A stretch of 19,476 bases of DNA from an uncultured Synergistaceae bacterium. Its GTDB lineage: Bacteria; Synergistota; Synergistia; Synergistales; Dethiosulfovibrionaceae. The translations under genes were made by a program, and so were the position numbers. This document shows, piece after piece, positions 1 through 7,611 of this stretch; the stretch's first letter is position 1, and each line of letters begins with the position of its first letter. Where the stretch lies: the NCBI GenBank assembly GCA_902489135.1, contig CABTYW010000037.1, positions 1 to 19,476 of the forward strand. The letters run 5' to 3'. The notes under the pieces were generated by a model. It was not told where the DNA came from. It made no database searches and saw only the letters and a program-made list of their open reading frames with translations.

Positions 1-76
1 AGCGGGATTCGAACCCGCACGGCGAAAGGCCAGGGGATTTTAAGTCCCCAGTGTCTACCGGTTCCACCATCTGAGC
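1..76 (-). tRNA. tRNA-Leu (anticodon UAA), 3' end cut off by the window edge
   Basis: Read on the minus strand this folds as a class II tRNA. The 5' acceptor strand is GCTCAGA (76 down to 70). It is followed by a D arm with GGTAGAC, an anticodon arm GGGGA-CTTAAAA-TCCCC with anticodon TAA, and a long variable arm with a GGC/GCC stem. The T arm is GCGGG-TTCGAAT-CCCGC. Only the first base of the 3' acceptor strand lies inside the window; it is T and pairs with A7. The long variable arm and the UAA anticodon both mean leucine. The remaining acceptor strand and the CCA end lie outside. Confidence 0.96.
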
Positions 77-86
77 GCATTGTAAG

Positions 87-115
87 ATCATAGCATAAGT
101 GCAGGATCAACTCAA
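87..115 (-). promoter_or_regulatory. Promoter of the tRNA-Leu gene
   Basis: On the minus strand there is a -35 TTGAGT (110-115), a 17-nt spacer and a -10 TATGAT (87-92). The -10 is preceded by TGC, which gives an extended -10 (TGnTATGAT). Transcription would start about 4-6 nt before the mature tRNA 5' end, so the leader is very short. No terminator is visible between the rarA stop codon and this promoter, so readthrough from rarA is also possible. Confidence 0.6.
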
Positions 116-131
116 GAAATTTCTGTCGCGC

Positions 132-1517
132 CTACTCCTCCCGGCGATGTTCTTTTTTCCATTGTTTGATCTTTTCGAGACGCTCTTTGAAGCGGCCTTC
201 AAGGCCCTGTTCCGTGGGTTGATAATAGGTTCTGCCTTCCAGAGCATCGGGCAGGCACTGCATGGTCGTCAATTTGTCCTGAGTATCGTGGGCATACTCG
301 TAGCCTTTGCCGTAGTTCAGCTCTTTCATGAGCTTGGTGGGAGCGTTGCGGATCACCAGCGGAACGGGTTCGTCGAGCATGGTGAGCGCATCCTGCCTGG
401 CCGCTGTATACGCGCGGTACAGAGCGTTGGACTTGGGGGCCAACGACATATAAACGACGGCCTGGGTCAGATGCACTGAGCACTCGGGCATGCCGATAAA
501 ATGGCAGGCCTCATAGGCGGCCACCGACAGCTCCAGGGCACGCGGATCCGCCAGACCTACGTCCTCGCAGGCAAAACGTACCACTCTCCGCGCCACGTAC
601 AGAGGATCCTCGCCGGCTTCAAGCATTCGCGCAAGCCAATAGACTGCGGCGTCGGGGTCGGAGTTGCGCATGGACTTGTGAAGGGCCGAGATCAGATTGT
701 AATGCTCCTCGCCCTTCTTGTCGTACAGCAGCGACTTCTTTGAAGTGCACTGCTCGATGATCTCTTTGGTGACCACGGTGACGCCGTCTTTGACGTCGCT
801 GTTGAGAATGGCCATTTCCAGTGTGGAAAGGGCGCTGCGCGCATCGCCGTTGGCAAAGGCGGCCAGCAGTTCGAGGAGATCGTGGCTGATGGTGATCTTC
901 TGGCTGCCGAAGCCTTTGAGGCTTGAGACGGCTTTTTCAAGCAGCCGGGTCAAGTCCTCCGTTGTGAGGGGCTGAAGGACGAAAACCTTGCAGCGCGACA
1001 GAAGGGCGCTGTTGATTTCAAAGGAGGGATTTTCCGTGGTGGCGCCGATGAGAATGATGCTGCCCTTTTCAACATAGGGCAGAAAGGCGTCCTGCTGTGC
1101 CTTGTTGAAACGATGAATTTCGTCAACAAAGACGATGGTTCTGCCGCCGTAGACGCGCGTTTTCTCCGCCTGTTCCATGACGGTACGGATTTCTTTGATG
1201 CCGCTGGTCACCGCCGAGAAATTGACAAATTCCGCCCGCGTTCGATTGGCGATGATGCGCGCCAATGTCGTCTTTCCGACGCCGGGAGGTCCCCAGAAAA
1301 TCATCGAAGAAATGCGGTCGCTCTCAATGAGCTTATAGAGTACTTTGTCCTTGCCCAGCAGATGGGTCTGTCCCACAAACTCGTCAAGGCTCTGGGGGCG
1401 CAGGCGTGCTGCCAGAGGCTGAGCCGCGCGGCGCTCGAACAAATTGAGTTCTTCCACGGTTCTCATCACCTTCTTCGGGAGGGAGCTCTTCGGCGGAACG
1501 CCAAGGAGCAATGCCAT
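132..1517 (-). CDS. rarA: Replication-associated recombination protein A (RarA/MgsA), AAA+ ATPase
   Basis: The 461-residue protein has the layout of the RarA/MgsA/Mgs1 clamp-loader-like family, which acts at stalled replication forks. Visible motifs are RPxxLDEFVGQ near residues 40-50, Walker A GPPGVGKT (76-83), Walker B IVFVDEIH (128-135), sensor 1 GATTEN (158-163) and SALLSRC with a candidate arginine finger near R175. The C-terminal half, with MRNSDPDAAVYWLARM and RFACEDVGLADP, is the helical tetramerisation region typical of the family. The start at 1517 has GGGAG about 11 nt upstream. A second ATG at 1466 begins MRTVEELNLF, which resembles the usual RarA N-terminus, but its ribosome site AAGG lies very close. 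The true start could therefore be either. The gene sits alone between its own promoter and tRNA-Leu. Identity is secure from the motifs; its role here is inferred from the family. Confidence 0.95.
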   Translation of the reverse strand: MALLLGVPPKSSLPKKVMRTVEELNLFERRAAQPLAARLRPQSLDEFVGQTHLLGKDKVLYKLIESDRISSMIFWGPPGVGKTTLARIIANRTRAEFVNFSAVTSGIKEIRTVMEQAEKTRVYGGRTIVFVDEIHRFNKAQQDAFLPYVEKGSIILIGATTENPSFEINSALLSRCKVFVLQPLTTEDLTRLLEKAVSSLKGFGSQKITISHDLLELLAAFANGDARSALSTLEMAILNSDVKDGVTVVTKEIIEQCTSKKSLLYDKKGEEHYNLISALHKSMRNSDPDAAVYWLARMLEAGEDPLYVARRVVRFACEDVGLADPRALELSVAAYEACHFIGMPECSVHLTQAVVYMSLAPKSNALYRAYTAARQDALTMLDEPVPLVIRNAPTKLMKELNYGKGYEYAHDTQDKLTTMQCLPDALEGRTYYQPTEQGLEGRFKERLEKIKQWKKEHRREE

Positions 1518-1569
1518 TCAGCGCCGATCTCCCGCAATCTTTTTGCGAAAGGACTCCCCGACGTTCTCT

Positions 1570-1599
1570 ATTCTAGCATGGAGAGAAGTTTACGCGCAA
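1570..1599 (-). promoter_or_regulatory. Candidate promoter for rarA
   Basis: On the minus strand there is a -10 TAGAAT (1570-1575, five of six consensus bases) 18 nt downstream of a weak -35 TTGCGC (1594-1599). It lies in the 202-bp spacer between nth and rarA and would give a 5' leader of about 45 nt before the start at 1517. The -35 matches poorly, so this is only a candidate. The rest of the spacer shows a short AT-rich palindrome near 1700-1716 and nothing else I can name. Confidence 0.35.
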
Positions 1600-1719
1600 A
1601 GCGAAAGAGGCCGCCTCGCCGTGTCCGAGACAGCCCCGTTCATGATGGCTCATTTTTCGTCCGCAAAGTTCTCCACACGGCGGCACGGTTTCGCCCGTTC
1701 GAAAAAACGTTTTTCGTCG

Positions 1720-2421
1720 CTACTGCGTGCTTGAAGGGCAAATTCCGCGAAGAGGACACTCGCCGCATTTGGGAGCGCGCGCTTTGCAGATGTTTTTGCC
1801 GTGCTGGATCAAATTGAGGTGTCCCGCGGTTTTCAGTTCTTCGGGAACGAGGTTCTCCAGGTGCGATTGAATTTGGGCGGGCGTTTCCTTTTCGTCGGCC
1901 CAGCCGAGACGCTTTGAAATGCGGGCCACATGAGTATCCACCGGAAAGGCGGGAAAACCCAGATCAAAGGCGAGCACGCAGGCGGCCGTTTTCGGCCCCA
2001 CCCCCGGGATGGACGTCATGAAATTCCACGCCTCTTCGGACGTGCCCTTTTTCAGCGCTCGGAGAGAATAGGCTCCGAAACGCTTCTTCACCTCTTTAAG
2101 CACTCTCATGATCGTCAGCGATTTGTTGTTGCACAGTCCCGCCGGTCTGATGGCTTCCACGACTTTCTCCTGAGGCAGCGCGGCAATTCGCCCCCAGGTA
2201 CCGCATTTTTTGAGGCGCTCAAAGGCCATGTCTCTGTTGCGGTCGTTGGTGTTCTGGGAAAGCACCGTTTCAATGAGGCCGTCGAGGGGTTCTTCGTAGA
2301 CGATTTTCGCCGACTCCGTCCCCTGCTTCCACGTCTCTTCCAACAGCTCAAGGACTACGGTGACGGACGGCACCGCAATCTTCCGCGGTTTGACCTCTTT
2401 TTTCAGGTCCACGCGACTCAT
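1720..2421 (-). CDS. nth: Endonuclease III family DNA glycosylase/AP lyase with [4Fe-4S] cluster
   Basis: The 233-residue protein carries the HhH-GPD fold of endonuclease III, which removes oxidised pyrimidines and cleaves the abasic site in base excision repair. The helix-hairpin-helix is SIPGVGPKTAACVL (about 137-150), with K144 in the position of the Schiff-base lysine. PVDTHVARISKRLGW (160-174) carries the catalytic aspartate D162. The C-terminus has the exact cluster spacing C212-x6-C219-x2-C222-x5-C228. The segment near residue 53 reads VLSQNTNDRN, as in the more divergent thermophile-type Nth proteins rather than E. coli Nth. The ATG at 2421 overlaps the stop of the upstream protease gene as ATGA, with AAGGAG about 10 nt before it, so translation is probably coupled. 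An in-frame extension upstream to 2637 only runs through the protease gene. Confidence 0.93.
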   Translation of the reverse strand: MSRVDLKKEVKPRKIAVPSVTVVLELLEETWKQGTESAKIVYEEPLDGLIETVLSQNTNDRNRDMAFERLKKCGTWGRIAALPQEKVVEAIRPAGLCNNKSLTIMRVLKEVKKRFGAYSLRALKKGTSEEAWNFMTSIPGVGPKTAACVLAFDLGFPAFPVDTHVARISKRLGWADEKETPAQIQSHLENLVPEELKTAGHLNLIQHGKNICKARAPKCGECPLRGICPSSTQ

Positions 2422-4871
2422 CGTCCCGTCTCCTTCCGTGCCGGCTTCGGCACATTTTTTTTCGGTTCGGCCCTTTTCTCTTTTTCGAGAGCGGCGCTTC
2501 GTGCGGCCCAGCTTTTCAGCTTGGCCATGGCCTTGCCGTGAATTGAATCGGGGGGGTAGCTTCCGTCGGCGGAGCGTTTTCCGGCAGGAACGCCCGTGAG
2601 AAGTTCGATGCCTTCGTCGCAGTTTTTCACCGACCAAATGTGAAATTGTCTCTTTCTGACGGCCTCCACCACTTTTCGGCTGAGCATGAGGTGCTGTTCA
2701 TTTTGCCAGGGAATCATGACGCCCTGCGTTCCCGTGAGACCGTGAGCCTCACAGTAGCTGTAAAATCCCTCAATTTTTTCGTTGACGCCGCCGATGGGCT
2801 GGATGTTGCCGAACTGATCCACCGATCCCGTGACGGCAATATTCTGCGCGATGGGCACGTCGGCAAGAGACGAAAGAAGGCAGTACAGCTCCGTAGATGA
2901 CGCGCTGTCGCCGTCAATTCCGCCGTAATTCTGCTCAAAGGAAAGACGTGCCGTCAGCGTCAGCGGCGTATCCTGAGCGTAAAGGCGCCCCAGGTAGCTG
3001 CTCAGCGTCAACAGTCCCTTGTTGTGAATGGGGCCGGCCATGGAAGTTTCGCGTTCGATGTTGACGACGCCCTCTCTCCCCATGTAGGTGTTGGCCGTGA
3101 TGCGCGTGGGATGGCCGAACAGCACTTCGGCGAAGCTGACCACCGCAAGGCCGTTGATCTGCCCCACGGCCGTCCCTTCGGTGTCGATGCGGATGATGTT
3201 TTCCTCGAAGGCGCGGCGTATTTTCTCCTCCGTGAGGCTGGAGCGGTACCGCTTCTCCTGAATGGCCTGAAGAACGTGACGGCTGTCCACCTGACGTGCG
3301 CCTTCACGCCGCGCCCAGGACGACGCCTCGATGATGTACTCCTGAAGGCGGTTGAACTGCGTTGACAGTTTGTTGCGGTCGTCGGCAAGACGCGATGACC
3401 ATTCGATGAGCTCGCACAGCGCTTTTTTGTTGAAGGGCAGACAGCCCTCCTTCTCGGCGCAGGTTTTGATAAAACGGGCCAGTTCATATTCACTGTCGGC
3501 GGTGCGGGGCATTTCATAGTCGAACTCCGCCACAAGCTTGAAGAACTTGGGAAAATCTTTGTCGTATTCACGCAGCAGATAATAGATTTCATGGCTGCCC
3601 ACCAGGATCACCTTTGTCTTGATGGGAATGCCCTCGGGACGAGGCGTCGCAATGGGCATGACGCTGTACTGGTCGCTGAGATTTTCCACCGTCAGCGTCC
3701 CCGAACGCAAAACGCGCTTCAGCAGGTCGTAGGACATAAAATTGCGAAGGAGCTCTTCGGCGTCGAAGATCACGAAGCCTCCGTTGGCGCGATGCAGAGC
3801 ACCGCTGACGATGCGCGTGTAGTCCGTATAATAGTACCCCTGGCGGCTTTCGTACTCCATCTTGCCCGCGATATTGTAAAAGGTGGGATTGGTCTCCCAG
3901 ACCACGGGCGCACCGCCTTTGGGATCGTTGCTCACAAGAACGTTGATTTTGTATTGCGTCAAATCCACTTCGCCCGTTTCGTCCCGCGACGACGCGATGA
4001 AGAGCCCGTAATTCTCCACAATCTGCTCTTCCATGGTGTCAAGCCACTTGATGAGCTTTGTGCAGTCGGTGTACTTCTGACGCACTTCGTCGATGTAGGG
4101 CTTGACGGCGGTACGACAAATGCTCGCCTCCATGTCGCCGAGCCTGGCTTTGAGCTCCCGTTCCTTCTCGCGAATCTGGCGCAGCACTTCCAGCGTTTTC
4201 GACGTCAACTGGTCGGAAAGGGTCTTGAGACGACGCTGTTCTCTTTTCGGCAGAGCGTCGAACTCATCGGATTGCAGCTCCTTCATCTCCACTTTGCCGT
4301 CGTCGTTCTTCACTTTTTTCAAAGGAATATTGACAAAGCCCTGAGGAGTGCGCTTCACCAAAAATCCTTTTTTCTCGGCGGTCTCGCGAATGCCGTTCAT
4401 CATCTGAGCGATGTTTTCCTGGAACTTTCCGATTTCCTGCGCCTTGGCGTCTTCGTAGCTGCTCTTCTCGAAGGACGCGCTGATGGCCGATTTCAATTCG
4501 CCGATGAGCTTATCGAAATCGGACTCCAGCGTCCGCGCCTGTCCGGCGTGAAGCGAAATGGCCAACGGCATGGTGGGATCCTCAAAGTTATTCACGTAAA
4601 TCCAATCATCGGGAGCGGGCAGCGCGGCCGCCTTTTCGCGCACGCTTTTGAGCGTATAGCTGGTGCGTCCGCTGCCCTGCTGCCCCACCACAAAAATATT
4701 GTAGCCGTCGTTGGTCACGGCAAGGCCGAAATCTATGGATCGTACGGCCCGTTCCTGGCCGATAAAGTAAGTGATCTTTTCAAGTTCCGCCGAGGATGAA
4801 CAGCGCAGAATTCGCGGATCCGTTTTACGCCGCACTTGCGCTGCCGTCAGCTTGTGGGCTTTCGTTCTCAT
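2418..4871 (-). CDS. Lon-related AAA+ serine protease (LonB/LonC/YcbZ type, COG1067-like)
   Basis: The 817-residue protein lacks the Lon N-domain and has the AAA+ plus protease layout of the LonB/LonC/YcbZ group. A Walker A-like loop GQQGSGRT lies at 63-70, with Arg where Lys is canonical. A long charged helical insertion (about 120-290) follows, then Walker B FVIFDAEE (366-373) and a sensor-like VGSHE (424-428). The C-terminal Lon protease domain has IDGDSASST with catalytic S656 and GGVNEKIEGF with catalytic K699, so the Ser-Lys dyad is intact. The last 30 or so residues are a basic, Lys/Arg/Pro-rich tail. ATG at 4871 is preceded by GGAGG about 8 nt upstream. nth follows with an ATGA overlap. 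Such proteases degrade unfolded or specific proteins in the cytoplasm; whether this one uses ATP is uncertain given the Walker A change. Confidence 0.88.
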   Translation of the reverse strand: MRTKAHKLTAAQVRRKTDPRILRCSSSAELEKITYFIGQERAVRSIDFGLAVTNDGYNIFVVGQQGSGRTSYTLKSVREKAAALPAPDDWIYVNNFEDPTMPLAISLHAGQARTLESDFDKLIGELKSAISASFEKSSYEDAKAQEIGKFQENIAQMMNGIRETAEKKGFLVKRTPQGFVNIPLKKVKNDDGKVEMKELQSDEFDALPKREQRRLKTLSDQLTSKTLEVLRQIREKERELKARLGDMEASICRTAVKPYIDEVRQKYTDCTKLIKWLDTMEEQIVENYGLFIASSRDETGEVDLTQYKINVLVSNDPKGGAPVVWETNPTFYNIAGKMEYESRQGYYYTDYTRIVSGALHRANGGFVIFDAEELLRNFMSYDLLKRVLRSGTLTVENLSDQYSVMPIATPRPEGIPIKTKVILVGSHEIYYLLREYDKDFPKFFKLVAEFDYEMPRTADSEYELARFIKTCAEKEGCLPFNKKALCELIEWSSRLADDRNKLSTQFNRLQEYIIEASSWARREGARQVDSRHVLQAIQEKRYRSSLTEEKIRRAFEENIIRIDTEGTAVGQINGLAVVSFAEVLFGHPTRITANTYMGREGVVNIERETSMAGPIHNKGLLTLSSYLGRLYAQDTPLTLTARLSFEQNYGGIDGDSASSTELYCLLSSLADVPIAQNIAVTGSVDQFGNIQPIGGVNEKIEGFYSYCEAHGLTGTQGVMIPWQNEQHLMLSRKVVEAVRKRQFHIWSVKNCDEGIELLTGVPAGKRSADGSYPPDSIHGKAMAKLKSWAARSAALEKEKRAEPKKNVPKPARKETGR

Positions 4872-4936
4872 GCCCTCTCCTCCATTTCGTCGGTTGGTGG
4901 CGCAAAAAACGCGCTTCGCTGCAGTGGATCTTTTTA

Positions 4937-4945
4937 ATCATACCA
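4937..4945 (-). promoter_or_regulatory. Extended -10 promoter candidate for the protease-nth pair
   Basis: The minus strand reads TGGTATGAT, an extended -10 (TGn plus a five-of-six match), about 66 nt upstream of the protease start. No convincing -35 is present at 16-18 nt, as is common for extended -10 promoters. It lies in the 263-bp spacer 4872-5134, which also holds the weak hairpin at 5032-5048 downstream of pfkA. I see no small ORF with a plausible ribosome site in that spacer. Confidence 0.4.
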
Positions 4946-5031
4946 GATTTCCCGGAGCATGAATGCCTTTCCGTCGCGGGACAGCGCGGCGAACTGAAAA
5001 AGCCCTTACGCCCTGCCGCCGCCTGCAGTCG

Positions 5032-5048
5032 AAAAGTGCGGAGCGCAC
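5032..5048 (-). terminator. Weak hairpin, possible terminator downstream of pfkA
   Basis: On the minus strand GTGCG-CTC-CGCAC forms a 5-bp GC-rich stem followed by TTTT. It lies 87 nt after the pfkA stop codon and upstream of the candidate protease promoter. The stem is short and the T-tract minimal, so this is a low-confidence call. Confidence 0.25.
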
Positions 5049-5134
5049 GAAGCCCCCCTGATTCCAGTGTCGAGACGGGAAAAAGAATGGCAGAGATAAC
5101 TTTCGGCGCTCCCGATGTTGGTGCCGGCTTCCCG

Positions 5135-6097
5135 TCAGATGCTCAGTTCTTCCACAAGATGCAGCATTTCGGGGTTCAGACGCTTTTTTTCCTTCCAGGT
5201 ATCGGGCAGAGGTACGGGCGTCATGCGGCCGTTCTGCAGTCCCGTCATGACGCCGTATGTTCCGTCGATCAGACAGTTGACGCTGTAGGCTCCCATGCGA
5301 CTGGCGATGGTCGCATCATAGCTTGAAGGGGAACCGCCGCGCTGAATGTGCCCGAGAACGGTGACCGTGGCTTTGTACTGCGGGCCCTTTTCAAGAAGTT
5401 TTTTCTGCAGCTCGTACCCCGACATGACGCCTTCAGCCAGGATGATCAGAGAATAGTTTTTTCCGCTGGCTTTTGAAGAATCCAGTTTTTTACAGAGTCG
5501 ATCAAGGTCAAGACCGTATTCCGGCAGCACGGCATACTCGGCACCGCCGGCCACGGCGGTTTGAAGCGCAATAAAACCGCAGCTGCGTCCCATGACCTCC
5601 ACAATAAAAAGCCGGTCATGGCTGTGAGCCGTGTCGCGGAGGCGCCGCACCGCGTCAAGCGCCGTATTGAGCGCCGTGTCGAAGCCGACGGTCATATCGG
5701 TGCCGTTGATGTCGTTGTCGATGGTGGCGGGAACGCCCACAACGGGCAGCCCCAACGATTGGAGTTCCCACGCTCCGCGGAAGGATCCGTCGCCGCCGAT
5801 CACCACCAGGCCGTCGATTTTATTTTTTCGGCACTGTTCAAGGGCCAGCCGACGCCCTTGCGGCGTCATGAACCGATCGCTCCGCGCCGTGCGCAGCATG
5901 GTGCCGCCTCTTTGAATAATGGAGCCCACGTCACGCACTTTGAGCGGGGAAATCTCTCCGTCGATCAGGCCTTCATAACCCTGCTCAATGCCCAGACACT
6001 TGATTTTATGATAGGCGGCGCACCGCACCACCGCTCTGATGGCCGCATTCATGCCGGGTGCGTCTCCGCCGCTGGTCAAAACGCCGATACGATCCAT
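5135..6097 (-). CDS. pfkA: ATP-dependent 6-phosphofructokinase
   Basis: The 320-residue protein has the same length as E. coli PfkA and catalyses the committed glycolytic step from fructose 6-phosphate to fructose 1,6-bisphosphate. Motifs are TSGGDAPGMN (8-17), GGDGS (101-105), TIDND (125-129) with catalytic D127, MGR (169-171) and GHIQRGG. G104 in GGDGS is the residue associated with ATP rather than pyrophosphate as donor, where Asp is usual. Residue 124 is Ala, neither the Gly of E. coli nor the Lys of PPi enzymes. The start at 6097 (MDRIGVLTSGG) was chosen because GGGAGAAGG lies about 9 nt upstream and it fits the family N-terminus. A frame extension to 6178 runs into the terminator region. 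The gene stands alone behind a strong terminator. No clear promoter was found in the 63 nt between that terminator and the start. Confidence 0.96.
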   Translation of the reverse strand: MDRIGVLTSGGDAPGMNAAIRAVVRCAAYHKIKCLGIEQGYEGLIDGEISPLKVRDVGSIIQRGGTMLRTARSDRFMTPQGRRLALEQCRKNKIDGLVVIGGDGSFRGAWELQSLGLPVVGVPATIDNDINGTDMTVGFDTALNTALDAVRRLRDTAHSHDRLFIVEVMGRSCGFIALQTAVAGGAEYAVLPEYGLDLDRLCKKLDSSKASGKNYSLIILAEGVMSGYELQKKLLEKGPQYKATVTVLGHIQRGGSPSSYDATIASRMGAYSVNCLIDGTYGVMTGLQNGRMTPVPLPDTWKEKKRLNPEMLHLVEELSI

Positions 6098-6160
6098 TCC
6101 GGTTACCTTCTCCCTCAATTTCGAAAGAACCATGACGCTTTTTCGCGACATGGCGCGCTT

Positions 6161-6201
6161 AAAACAAAAGCGAAGCACGCCGCATAAAGAGAGTGCTTCG
6201 C
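6161..6201 (-). terminator. Rho-independent terminator ending the LPS/heptose operon
   Basis: The minus strand has a 9-bp stem, GCGAAGCAC (6201-6193) pairing with GTGCTTCGC (6178-6170), around a 14-nt loop. It is followed directly by TTTTGTTTT. It lies 27 nt after the stop of the secreted coiled-coil protein gene and upstream of pfkA, separating the envelope genes from glycolysis. Confidence 0.85.
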
Positions 6202-6228
6202 CCGGTGTCGATCCTGTCTGTCGGTCCT

Positions 6229-6963
6229 TTAGAGCTGTTTCTGGAGCTCCATCATGCGGTTGTTGACCTTCTGAAGTTCAGCCTGAACTTCATCAAGGCG
6301 ATCCTGAAGCTGTTTTCCCTCTTTGGAGAGAATGCCGATGCGCTTTGTGAGGCGGTCCATCTCGAGACGGGCGCCCGACTTTCCCTTTAAGAGGCGATCG
6401 GGGTTGTCGTCCTTGACGTCCCAGAGGAAATCCAGCGTCTTGCCCAGAGTCACCGGCGAAACCCCGCCGTCGATGGAAAACCGAAGGGTTTTGACTTTAG
6501 GCGTCAGATAGGGCTTGCCCTTCTCGTCGTATCGGGGAAAATAGACAAATCCCTCGCGGTCGTCGGTGATCTTGAAGTTGAAGCGACGGTCGAAGTCCAC
6601 GGGGGAGAGACGGTGCTTGCCGATCACCAGACGAACCTGACGCTCGAAGGGCGCCATGTGCATGGCCGGGCCGCGGTTTTTGATCTTCAAAAAAACGGGA
6701 ATGGTGTCGTTGAGTTTCAACTGTTGCAGCAGATTGTAGCGATAATCCTCCATCTCGTCGGAAGTCCACATGTTTTTGGCGGCCTCATCCTGAGTCGCCT
6801 TTTCAACGTATTCGGCGGCATAGTAGGTTGCCGTCACTTCAACGCTTCCGCCGAAGTTGTCCTTGTATTCCTTCTTCTGGCGCCATTCGGCGGCATGAGC
6901 GGCCGAGACGCTCAAAAGCGCGCACATCACCGTCAGCCCCAGCAGTCCGTTTTTCAATTTCAT
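6229..6963 (-). CDS. Secreted protein of unknown function with C-terminal coiled coil
   Basis: I do not recognise a family for this 244-residue protein. The N-terminus is a classic Sec signal peptide: MKLK, then a hydrophobic core, with probable signal peptidase I cleavage after AHA at residue 24. No lipobox cysteine is present. The middle (about 30-190) looks like a beta-rich globular domain with motifs NRGPAMHMAPFE (97-108), RRFNF (126-130), FPRYDEKGK (142-150) and LDFLWDV (177-183). The C-terminus from L205 to L244 has hydrophobic residues at alternating 4-3 spacing (205, 209, 212, 219, 223, 226, 230, 233, 237, 240, 244), a coiled coil of about 40 residues broken only at G216. GGGAGG lies about 8 nt before the ATG. 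It follows gmhA by 60 bp and precedes the operon terminator, so a periplasmic or envelope role is inferred, not shown. Confidence 0.8.
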   Translation of the reverse strand: MKLKNGLLGLTVMCALLSVSAAHAAEWRQKKEYKDNFGGSVEVTATYYAAEYVEKATQDEAAKNMWTSDEMEDYRYNLLQQLKLNDTIPVFLKIKNRGPAMHMAPFERQVRLVIGKHRLSPVDFDRRFNFKITDDREGFVYFPRYDEKGKPYLTPKVKTLRFSIDGGVSPVTLGKTLDFLWDVKDDNPDRLLKGKSGARLEMDRLTKRIGILSKEGKQLQDRLDEVQAELQKVNNRMMELQKQL

Positions 6964-7023
6964 AAAAAATCCTCCCTGAGCGTCAGCTCACAGAAATAAT
7001 TTCCGTCGCAAAGAAAATCCGCA

Positions 7024-7611
7024 TCAGTCCCGTGAAAAAAGACTTTTTTCTATAATCTCGCACAGCGTATGTCCCACTAAAATGTGCATTTCCTGAATGC
7101 GAGGCGTCTCAAGAGACGGCACGGCAAGGAGCACATGGGACAACTGGCCCAAGCGCGACGGCCGTTCGCCCGTCATGGCAACCACAAACATTTCCTTTTC
7201 GCGAGCCGCCGCCGCGGCTCTGACGACGTTGGCGCTGCCGCCGCTGGTGGACAGCGCCACGAGGGTATCGCCCGGACGCCCGTGAGCTTCGACTTGACGG
7301 GAAAAAACCGTCTCATAGCCGAAATCGTTGGCGATGGCGGTAAGAGCCGACGTGTTGCAGTGAAGCGCCTCGGCGTCCAAAGCGGGACGATTCAGAAGAT
7401 AACGCCCCGAAAGCTCCGCCGCCATGTGCTGCGCGTCCGACGCCGAACCGCCGTTGCCGCAGAAGAGAATTCGTCCGCCCGACTCCAGCGATTGTACCAT
7501 AAGCCCGGCGGCGCGGACAATGTGCGGCGTCAAGGCCGGCATCAGAGCACAGATCCCGGCATGACGCTCGAAATTTCCGGCTATCATATCCTCAACGTTC
7601 AGCGTTTTCAT
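7024..7611 (-). CDS. gmhA: Phosphoheptose isomerase GmhA
   Basis: The 195-residue SIS-fold enzyme converts sedoheptulose 7-phosphate to D-glycero-D-manno-heptose 7-phosphate, the first step of ADP-heptose synthesis, in the cytoplasm. It has CGNGGSASDAQHMAAEL (51-67), STSGGSANV (121-129) and RIQEMHILVGH (171-181). H62, E66, Q173 and H181 sit where the E. coli enzyme has its zinc ligands (H61, E65, Q172, H180). I chose ATG at 7611, which has AGGTGG about 6 nt upstream. A GTG three codons earlier (7620) with GGAG upstream is the alternative. The gene overlaps gmhB by 20 bp, so the two are probably translationally coupled. Confidence 0.95.
   Translation of the reverse strand: MKTLNVEDMIAGNFERHAGICALMPALTPHIVRAAGLMVQSLESGGRILFCGNGGSASDAQHMAAELSGRYLLNRPALDAEALHCNTSALTAIANDFGYETVFSRQVEAHGRPGDTLVALSTSGGSANVVRAAAAAREKEMFVVAMTGERPSRLGQLSHVLLAVPSLETPRIQEMHILVGHTLCEIIEKSLFSRD

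Noticed and set aside
1700..1716. AT-rich palindrome after the nth stop codon as a terminator
   Set aside because: The stem is mostly A-T pairs and is not followed by a T-tract on the minus strand, so it falls short of a rho-independent terminator.
1113..1817. Plus-strand open frame spanning the rarA 5' end and the rarA-nth spacer
   Set aside because: It is antisense to the conserved AAA+ core of rarA and its translation shows no domain, so it is a shadow of a GC-rich gene.
2422..2637. In-frame upstream extension of nth
   Set aside because: The 72 extra residues are Arg-rich, non-family sequence running through the protease gene in another frame. The ATG at 2421 has a good ribosome site and an ATGA overlap.
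3591..4799. Long plus-strand open frame (402 codons)
   Set aside because: It lies entirely antisense to the Lon-related protease gene, whose motifs are unmistakable. The translation has no recognisable domain and no ribosome site.
6964..7023. Separate promoter in the gmhA-secreted protein gap
   Set aside because: Only a short TGAGC/GCTCA hairpin before the ribosome site is seen. No -35/-10 pair of acceptable spacing was found.
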